Positions 1-9,400 of a DNA stretch of 11,654 bases are shown piece after piece. Source of the stretch: Zygnema cylindricum. Taxonomy: Eukaryota > Streptophyta > Zygnematophyceae > Zygnematales > Zygnemataceae. Location: positions 20,001 to 31,654 of the forward strand of contig JBBHKE010002628.1 of the NCBI GenBank assembly GCA_037447655.1. Direction: 5' to 3'. The notes under the pieces are model-generated. The model did not search any database, had not been told where the DNA came from, and saw only the letters and a list, made by a program, of their open reading frames with translations. Within the stretch, counting starts at the first letter, position 1. The number at the start of each line of letters is the position of its first letter. The translations under genes and the position numbers were made by a program.

Positions 1-264
1 GTTGTATGTTGTGTGGCAATAAAGTAAAATCGATATTGCCCGTACTATGTACATCAAAGTTATCAAAATGCTTCTATTCTAGCAAATTGCCTAATAGGTT
101 CAAACTTTGAACGTATCTTTGTTGGTGTACGTCTCTTTCCGCGTCTCCGAATCTCCGATCCGATTTCCCGAGTCCACTTGTATGACGCCTAGAGCAACAT
201 ACATTTCCCCCTCTTGAACCTTTTGCAGAATTTGCTCCCCCTCCGTATCTTCCCCTTCGTAGCC
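1..264 (+). promoter_or_regulatory. 5' flank / 5' UTR of the dolichol kinase gene
   Basis: No clear TATA box or other core promoter element is visible. The last 60 bases before the ATG at 265 are C/T-rich, as in many plant leaders. A short upstream reading frame (ATG at 182, stop at 215-217, 11 codons) would lie in the leader if transcription starts upstream of it. A pyrimidine-rich TTTTGCAG near 222-229 could be an acceptor for a leader intron. The transcription start cannot be placed. Confidence 0.35.
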
Positions 265-472
265 ATGCAGCGCTCGCTGCTGGAAGCAGGGTTATTAGCC
301 GTCGTCGTCGGCTTCATTTCCACCTCCCTCTTCGCATCCCATTCACGTCTGGTTTCAGACGCCCCCCTTCGCGATGGAAGTTAGAAGGTTTGGCCATGGC
401 TGCTGTTGGTATGGCTGCGGTGGCAAGCGAGATGCCACGCGTCACCTCCGCACTTCGTGCTACGAGACCTAG
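265..472 (+). CDS. DOLK: Exon 1 of dolichol kinase (N-terminal membrane segments; frame discontinuity)
   Basis: The ATG at 265 is in fair context (GTAGCCATGC) and opens MQRSLLEAGLLAVVVGFIST, a hydrophobic segment like the first membrane helix of DOLK proteins. That frame stops at 382-384. The codons at positions divisible by three then read GLAMAAVGMAAVASEMPRV, which resembles the next conserved hydrophobic block of the family. The two halves are therefore in different frames. One extra C in the six-C run 362-367 would join them. Alternatively a 68-base intron (291-358), ending in a strong pyrimidine tract and TTTCAG, could join them while removing the first helix. The 3' end is set by the strong donor CCTAG/GTGAGC at 473. 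Confidence 0.5.
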
Positions 473-3400
473 GTGAGCCCAGCGTTCTAGCAATGGAGTA
501 TCTCAACTTTAGGATGAATGGAGATGGAAGGTTTCTTTAGGAAGGTCCCTTGAAGGAAGGTTTCTTTAGGAAGGTTACCTGAAGGATGGTTGCTTGAAGG
601 AGAGTATCCTGATAGATTTCCTGCTCTGACTGGCTGTATTGTGACAGGTTTGGAGCGTCTTCCGGTCTTCTCCTGGGCGCGTTGGCTCTTCCTATGGTAT
701 TTGCTATCTCGGGCAAATCCAGGACGCTCGTTCAGGAGCCAATGCAGGTCTGCCACGTGTCTGCAGCCTTTTTGTAGCTGGAAGAATATAATTTTTGCTC
801 AATGCATGTTTTGACTTAACTGAACTGCTTACATGTGACGTCTCTTGACAGGACTGCTTGCAAGCCTGCGTTTCTGGGCGACTCTCGCCTGTGGAGGGGG
901 CATGGTGGATCAGCGGTGCTGTTGTGCCTTTATATGGAGTGCAGAAGTGTGGACAATGTGCAACAGACAGGGGGGAGGACGTCCCAGGCGGCGGTAGGAA
1001 AGAACATGTGTCGGACAGGAAAGGGAGGAGGGCAGTATTGACGAAGCAGGCATGTGGACAGCCATGGCTATGGGATGGCTGCCCCCTCTCCCTGGCTACC
1101 GTAGTGGTCGCCATTTGCTGCAGTGGATGGGAAGGTGTGCAGAAAACAGCATATATGATGATTTGGTTTAAAGTTTGAAGGTGGATATTGTCCTTGGAAG
1201 CTTGCCAGTGATGTTTCCCTGCTAGCCTTTTGTGTTTCTCCTTTGTAATAGTGAAACGCTTCGTTATCTGTGTAAGACTTCAAACTGGCGTAAATGATGT
1301 ATCGGTACATACGTCTGTAGAAGCATCGTAGGAAAGGACCTGAATGGCCACTGTTGGTCCACTTTTTTTCCAAGGTCGTCACCGTATTATACGAGGGTGT
1401 CAAACCTAAGTACATGCAATAAAAAAAGGATGCTGACTAAATATTTGACATCATCTTATACAGATGCAGATGCAGGTGATGTGACTTACATAATTGGCAT
1501 GTATTGCCATTCTCTTTGCTAACGCAGGAAGAGTATGCTGTACACGATGCATTTCATATAATCTGAGTTCAATATCCAATTCTCGCTATCCTACCTGCAA
1601 GAAGGGGATTTTAGACACAATTGGCTTTGACATGGTTGTTTACTACACTCATTTGGTGCCCGTTTTTTGCCCACTGAACGAAAAAATAGCCCTAACAACA
1701 CTAAAGGCTTTTTTTCAACACAATTTTTTTAAACGGTTCAAAATCAGTCATGTCAGTCGGAATTGAGTTAGATTTAATAACATAATATAAACCCCACGTT
1801 AATAATTTCCTTACATTAACAGTGGTTTACAGTGTAGTTGTGAAGTCTCACAACATTTGGTTCAGACCATTTAGAAGTGGTTCACACAAATTTGGGTGAA
1901 TTAGTGCTGCAAAATCTGCGTCGTTATGGCACAGCAAAAACTTTTGTGAGTGTATGAATATGCTGTAAAGCTCAAAATTGTACGCCATTGCCGTCAACTT
2001 CAGTACTTTATATATAAAAAAGGATGATACAGGATGATTTATTAGTTTTTTCCTACCTTTGCCTTGGACTTTGTTGTCACTTTCCAGAGTACAGTGATTG
2101 TTGATTTTCTTTTGTTTGGCAAATGTTCACTGATTTTTCTTGCAGAATTTGACCTCACAAACATTTGAATACTCTTAATGACAGGCATGTAACTGAAACA
2201 ATTCCCTTCCACAAATTTATGAAGTTTCTATACAATGGAGTTAAGAGATAAAGCTGGACGGGCCCTGTGCAGGCAGCGGCGGGCGGGACTGCAGTAACAA
2301 TCTGGCTGCTGGGACATGTGGCCGTTTGTGGGGGATTGTGGCTTACACTATTGAGGATGTTCCCAAGTACTGCATCTTCAGGTTGGTACTCAGATCTATT
2401 GCTAGAGTTGTTATACGTAAGGGGACTTTTTATCAAACAGAAGCTCAGGGCCATCGATGATCCTGGATATTCATTTAAATGCCAGCAACGCAAAGAAAGA
2501 AGTGAGTCTTATTTGAGGTCCCTTGGAACTTTGCATCCATTGCTCCCTCATAACAACTTCAAATACACATATCCATGACATGTTGAGCGTCTTTCTAGCT
2601 GAAAACTGGTCTTGGGGCATAAGCATAAGATAGCTGCTACTCATCGCGAGCATGGGACTTCTATCCAGCGCCATCTGCTTGGTTGCCTTCTTATGACTCT
2701 CGGCTTGGAAAATGTTATCGAACTTGGTGGTGATCACCTTATGGACTGTTGTTGTCAATTTATTATGTGGCGTGGAATCTTTGTATTTGATTATTTGACA
2801 AGTTTTCTTGATGGTTGTTGTTCAGGGAAAAGTGCGGCATAGGCAGTTAATTCAGATGATCGTTCTATCTAATTATCGCTTCTTTGACTGTTTCGTAGTT
2901 GGCTAGGGCATTATGTCACCAAGTCCCAGAGTCATATTTGCCATATAGCTTATGTCGATAGGATAAATTGGGTATATGAAGGTTAACCGCTACTCTTTTT
3001 ATGCATACAATGATGATTTGACGGGAACATTTCAGAATTGGTTGTAGCTAAACTTTTGAACATTGTTTGCCTTTTTTTCAGGTGATTGTCTACTGTGTCC
3101 CTCAACAGCTGAGAAATATGTTTCCTGTCGACAGTTGGCTCATACGGCAGAGAGGCCGCATGCAGGGGAAGCACTGCTTGTAGCAGAAGGCGTGACGCTG
3201 GTCGCACTTGATGCCCTGGGCCGAACCTGTTGCCAAGGTATGAACAAGAACAGAAGGGATGAATAGGAAAGAGGGGAGAAAGCATGTACGGCATTTTTCA
3301 TGCACGTGTGACATTTTTGATGTATGATGTTTTTCAGTCATGGTTGTCACGTAAAAGGGAGTCGACGACTTTTTTCTGTTTCCTTATCATGTGCCTTGTG

Positions 3401-6400
3401 TCGTCTAGCTTGTCTTTTGTTTTTATATTTTAAACGCTACACCATCCATCGCTATTACAGTTAGTGAGTTTTTAGCGTTAATGCTTAACTAGAATTAATT
3501 ACACTAAATTATGTTTTACCATGTGGCCCAGTATGGAACTCTAAATTTAATAGAGCTTGTACCACTACTATATGATTTTGGGTATGGAAAACACTCAGTC
3601 TAATTAGAGGGATCAATTCTAATAGCGATGACTAGTGTAGTACTTGGCACCGGCAATTCAGCTGTACCATGTCCGGATGAAACTGCCGAGGATGTCTGGA
3701 AGCGTTAAGTTAAATAGTCGACCTCAAATAACTTAGTTTGAAGTTTTGTTAGTACCATGTTGTCCATTTCATCTCTGTACACGATGGGAAGAATCAATCT
3801 GAGCTTCTCTTGTTTCCTTCTGCCCATCCGCTATACTTATTCTTTGATGGCCTCATTTCAGGTCACTCCCAGCTCTACCCTTCGCCTCCTCATTGTGCTC
3901 GAGCTCTGTCTGGTACTGGGGACGAGATTGACGCCATTGTACAGGTGCAACCATTTCTTTTCTTCCCTTCCCTTCCCTTTCCCTTTCCAGACGACGCTAA
4001 GTCTGGAATAGCCAAAAAAATTTATAAAACAGCTGAATCTGGGGATGGCATCTTCGGTCCAAATATCTATCACTTGTACCGTAACAGCCACCTCATGAAC
4101 TTCAAATGAGTAGCGTATAGTCGAGTTGAACTTTTCTATTTATGTTTTGTATACAAAGCATAAAAATTCAGAACAAGAATGTCTGTCCGTTTGTTGAGCG
4201 ACAACAGTACATTCTTCTCCAAAAGAAAGCTTTGAACCTGTATTTTTTATAAAAAACATTACGCGAAGTTCAAATCTCATAAAATACCATTTGCAGAAAG
4301 TTTAATCATCAGAGCGCGGTATATTAATGATTGAACGGCTTGGAATTGAACAGGGTAGCTGTAACTGTATCTTTAACTGCCTGGTTAAGGTCATACTCTT
4401 AGTTCTTGTGTACTTCTTGACATGCAGGTAGACCTAGACATAAAATGCTGAACTCTTAAAACACTCATACCAACTGCTCGTTTATTGATGTCACCTGTGG
4501 ATACAGCCTGTCAGAAATTGAAACAATCCCTTTCACAAAATATCCCCCTGCAGGGCATTTTGGTTGGTGTTTTTCTCCTTCCTGGACTCTGGGCACTGTT
4601 TTACTATTTTGCAGCTTTGCTGCTGAATAGAACACCGCAGTCTCTTCAACTATGCCCATCGAGTTTTTTGAAGGCATCGACATTCTATGGAGCTCTTTTG
4701 GTACTGGTGGTGGGGCTTGTGCCTCTATGGCCTTTACCTTGTCGTTGGGCTGACGACCCACCCACTCATTTGGTAAGTTTAAAGATCCCCCCAATTGACC
4801 ACTATAGTGCCCATCGCTATTAGTGTGAAGGAATAATTGGTATTTGTCTAAAGGTATTATTAGTGTAATGTGGAATTGGAATGTATAAGACTAAATTAGT
4901 GTAGGGAGAATTGATGAATCGTAGTTCTATTTTCTCAAACAATGTCATTGACACTATTTGTGATTCTTGGTCAAAAAAGTTCGGTCCGAATTAGTGTTAT
5001 TAACACAATAAGCGATTGACAGTGCACTCCTTAGCGGGCCAGACTCATCCTCCCATCAGGACTAACCTGTTAGCCAGACCCGTTCCTTCTGTGTGTTGGT
5101 AGAGCAACTCGTACATTGACCAATCTCGCGCTGGTGGACAACAATTTTGTTTCCAGAATAGTGTGGGTGGGGTTCTTTGTTTTGTTCATGGTAGAAGTAT
5201 GTCCCCCGTGCATTTGCTGGCCGTAAGCTTAATTAAGTATGGACTAAATACAGTGCTAATAGTTCAACATTTTTTGGGCAGTTAAAAAAGTACGTTTTCT
5301 CACCATGTGGTTTTCCGTTTTTCGATTGTGACATCACGATTGAAGGGTAAGACTGTTGCCTTTTCGATTGCTTGCCTCGGTATAGAAAATCCAACAGTTG
5401 GTCACAAAGTCAAACACATTTGACTGCCCGAAAAATGTTCAACACTAAAGCGATGGGCGGCTCATTGATTTACATTCTCAAGGTTTATGGCGCTGAATGG
5501 AATGGCCAAAAGTAGGAGCACATTGCATGAATGGAAAAGCATTGCAAGGCCGGGATAGTGGAGGCATAGCATGAGGACACATTAGAGCTTAAGTGGATGT
5601 GTCCTTGTTTTCGATAGTCTCGTCCCTACCGAGCCCTGCTTTCACACGTCACTCACACTGTGTACACAATCTTGGCTATCAGTGTATTCACTCTTTGATA
5701 TGATTTGTTCAAAGCGACAGCAATACAAACAACTGTAATTAATTGGTTCTGGAAAGGTGGTGATGGCATGTTTTTTTTGTCAGCTAAGAAAATTTTTAGA
5801 TGTTTTTTTTTGCTGATGTGCTCTCAAACTGCCTGTCTCCACCTATGCAATTATTATCGTATGGATGTCCGTAAACAGTTTGACACATGTAATATTGCAA
5901 TAGCAAACTTAAATGGTGCTATGTGCCAGGTATAACATCACAACCATGCCTTATGCTTCACTTTATCTGAATTTCCCTGACAACAAGCTCAGTATATGAA
6001 GCTGACTTTGTCATGGCCGGATTGGATCCACCTGTCCATTGACTTGGAGAGCTCATCTTTATAGTTGTGAATGTGTGCATGTTAGAGCTAGGCTGTTGAT
6101 GTTTCCATGCAACTTCTTTGTCGTCATGGTCGAGCACTCGGCTTGCTTCTCTTCAGTTTAGTTCACTCTTGATTGGTTTAGTTGATATTTTAAACAACTA
6201 CACTAATAATCATTGAAGAAAAAAAATAAAATGAATGTCCGATGCTCAAATTGTCAAGTAGGGAACATGTTTTGTTGAGAGCTCTGTTCACTTGTGCTCT
6301 ATTTTATAGTGTTGCACACGGGTGATCAGTAAGACCTGAATTGTTTCATAATCGATGTGAGGGATTATCAAATGGTTAGCCGATATTATCGAGTGGTGAC

Positions 6401-9400
6401 CCATGAGTGATGGGTTTATCCCTCATCGATATATAGATACTGTACTTGAAAGTACAGCAAAAAGTGCGAATGCTGGAACTGCCCATATGTATTTTTCCAG
6501 TTGTATGTGCAAAAGCACTTCAGCAGTAATGCTGACAGTTCTAAGCTTGGAAATGTGTTTTGTTCCTCTTAGGTCCTATGCATATTCACCGTCACTAGCA
6601 CAATTCTCCCAAAATGTTTGATCTTGCGCACAAATTTTCAAAAACGTAAAGCTATCAGTTTTTGGCAACATCATGTATTGCGACGTATCGCTGTTGTATT
6701 TAATAACGCTGTATCAGAACTCTATATCATTTATTCAGGAGACATAAAATACCTTTGTACTAGGCCTATGTACAACAGTGGCATTTTACCAGAATTTTGT
6801 TCAGAAGTATTGAACTCTGATAGCCTCCTAATACTTGTCAGTTAGAAGTCAATGAACTGCAGTTGGTAAAAGTGTGGAACTACTCAAAGATGTTTTTCAA
6901 AAAGATTAAATGAACCGGAACAGTTTGAAAACCAACGGTGAACAAATCTAACGGAAAATTGCAGTTCTAATCTGGCGCATTTTGGTTCAAATTCGAACCT
7001 GTCACTGTGCTAGTTTTAAGTAAATTTTGTCTCACCCTTCCTCTTCCTTCAAATTCCAATACGAGTCGGAAGCAACTTGTTAATGAATGCAACTGGGCAT
7101 CTACCCCCTACCCTTCCACCCCTCTGCCCCTCTATCCCTGTAGCCCTCTGCCCCTCTATCCCTCTCCCCCTCTCCTCTCTCCCCCTCCCCCTCTCCCTCT
7201 CTCCCCATCTCCCCCTCTCCCCCTCTTTCCCTCTCCCCCTCTCCCCCTCTTCCCCTCCCCCCCTCTCCCCCTCTCCCCCTCTCCCCCCTCTCCCCCCCTC
7301 CCCCCCCTCCCCCCCTCTCCCCTCTCTCCCCTCTCCCCTCTCCCCCCTCTCCCCCTCTCCCCCTCTCCCCCTCTCCCCCTCTCCCCCTCTCCCCCTCTCC
7401 CCCTCTCCCCCCTCTCCCCCCACTCCCCCTCTCCCCCCTCTCCCCCTCTTCCCCCTCTCCCCCTCTCCCCTCCCCCTCTCCCCCTCTCCCCTCTCCCCCT
7501 CTCTTCCTCTCCCCCTCTCCCCCTCTCCCCCTCTCCCCCTCTCCCCTCTCCCCCCCTCTCCCCCTCTCCCCCCTCTCCCCCTCTCCCCTCTCCCCCTCCT
7601 CCCCCTCTCCCCCTCTCCCCCTCTCCCCCTCTCCCCCTCCTCCCCCTCTCCCCCCTCTCCCCCTCTCCCCCTCTCCCCCTCTCCCCCTCTCCCTCTCTCC
7701 CCCTCTCCCCTCTCCTCCCCCTCTCCCCCTCTCCCTCTCTCCCCCTCTCTTCCTCTCCCCCTCCTCCCCCTCTCCCACCCTCTCCCCCTCTCCCTTTCTC
7801 CCCCTCTCCCCCTCTCCCCCTCTCTTCCTCTCCCCCTCTCCCCCTCTCCCCCTCTCCCTTTCTCCCCCTCTCACCCCTCTCCCCCCTTTCCCCCTCTCCC
7901 CCTCTCCCTCCTCTCTACCCCTCCACCCCTCTGTCATATGCTGTTGGACAACAGTGAAATCGACCTCCCATATTTTTTCGTCTATTTTATCCATTGATGC
8001 TTTTTTTTATTCTTATGCAGGGCCATTGAACACATTCTGGAGAATGCCCGAGCTCGCATTGCTCTCTGCTGCTATTGGCTGCTGGTTATGCTCTTACCGC
8101 TGCAGTTTTTGCAGAGAATAGCTATGGAAGGAAAGGTGGCGCATATCATTGTCCGGAAGTTTTACCATCTTATGGCGGTCGCAATGTTTGTCCCGGCAGT
8201 TATGTTCCAGGTGATTGTTTCTCGACTTCTCCCTGCTTTTTCTGTTTCTACTTTCCGTCCTCCAGCATATGCCGTAGGGGATGTTTCAGGGACATGCTTA
8301 GTGATTTATAAACAGACCTTATTTTAGCATGAATGTCCTGTCTTGAAGCGGAGCTCTGGTCTTGAGTTACTCGGTTACAGATTCTTAACAACGTAATATA
8401 ATTCTGCTGATTTTTTTTTTCCATCCTTTTTATTTTTGCTAGCTAAAGTTGAACACTCTTTATGAACAATATCAGTACGGCTGGTTGACGAAAGACATCT
8501 AGGTTACAGAAACTGTTGATGATGATATGCCTCCGCTGTGGGTATTTTGCAGACAGGGTTTTTACGATTGGCATTTGGCATTGCACTCGGAGCATTTCTT
8601 ATTCTTGAGATCGTACGAGTGAGTGGTCAAACTGGTTTCGTAAACCCTGAACTGTTGATTTCATCATTCTCAACATATACGGTTGCTACACTTAAAACCT
8701 ACATCACAGTAATACTACTAGCCGATGATACGAGCAGGTCTCTCCAATATTTTACTGCACCTCCAGTATTTTACTGTAGGTGCAGTAATGTTACCTGTAC
8801 ATTTTAACGGTTACATACTTCCAGTATTACTGTCATGTGGATTTAAGTGTGTCAAAGCTGTAAATGAATCTCATTTCATTTTTTGCCTGGTTGTCTTTGA
8901 TCAGTTTCTTTTCCTGATTCATGCTTTTACATTGTAGAAACTAGATAGTTTAGTGCAAGCAATGTCTCTCTCAGTTCTGGGATGCTACAGGACTAGTGTA
9001 ATTGTAATGATGTTTCAAATGGTAATATATTTCCTGTATCTGTTCACTATGTGACTCTCCACGTCCATGTGGTTGCAGGTTTGTAAAATTCGCCCATTTG
9101 GAGTTGGTATTGATGCTTTCATGCGTGCTTTTATTGACTCGAGGGATGGTGGGCTGCTCATTATCAGGTGAGACTATGGCAATGATAGTGAGTGGGCCGT
9201 TAACTGATGTCTAATGAAAGGTGGTTGGCGTTTTTAATTTATAACGGTTGCTTACCATGCTGCATTGTCTATCCAAAGCTTCCATGCATGAAATACGCTT
9301 AGTAGATTCTCAGTCAATGACCGTTTAGGATCCAGGAGTATGAATTAAGCGGATGGTTAAAAGCTGAACAGTCAAAGATTATCTATCCTAGAGTTCGAGC

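Larger units (their letters stand above)
4773..8020 (+). other. Long intron region 6, probably containing an unrecognised small exon
   Basis: It runs from donor GTAAGT to acceptor TTCTTATGCAG. The flanking exons are out of phase: 4772 ends a codon, while 8021 needs two bases supplied before it. A small exon of length 3n+2 is therefore expected. Two candidates end in TG and would create the family's conserved Trp at the junction: 6162-6175 (F-T-L-D-W) and 6846-6865 (K-S-M-N-C-S-W). The region also carries the inverted-repeat cluster 4800-5460 and the C/T tract 7101-7935. No other gene is recognisable. Confidence 0.6.

Noticed and set aside
704-1114. 136-codon minus-strand frame
   Set aside because: No recognisable domain. 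It overlaps exon 2 antisense and has no promoter or splice support.
1494-1766. 90-codon plus-strand frame in intron 2
   Set aside because: No family similarity, low-complexity AT-rich 3' part, and no suitable splice sites matching neighbouring phases.
2382-2578. Open-frame extension past exon 3
   Set aside because: It stays open, but similarity to dolichol kinase stops at FPSTASSG and resumes in phase at 3166. A donor at 2382 explains the end.
4157-4200. Short inverted repeat AAGAATGT...ACATTCTT as a terminator or RNA gene
   Set aside because: Arms are only eight bases, inside an intron, with no features of a known RNA family.
5705-5935. 76-codon frame ending near a possible donor CCAG/GTATAA, considered as the missing exon
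   Set aside because: The best AG-bounded piece (51 bases) is a multiple of three, so it does not repair the phase, and it shows no family similarity.
7101-7935. Telomere-like or CRISPR-like array
   Set aside because: Units are CTCCCCCT without TAAA/TTAGGG character. There are no unique spacers between constant repeats.
7007-7997. Open frames of about 300 codons on both strands (Pro/Ser/Leu-rich and Gly/Glu/Arg-rich)
   Set aside because: They come wholly from the C/T tandem tract, which is open in several frames at once. The composition is purely repeat-driven and the tract lies inside an intron.
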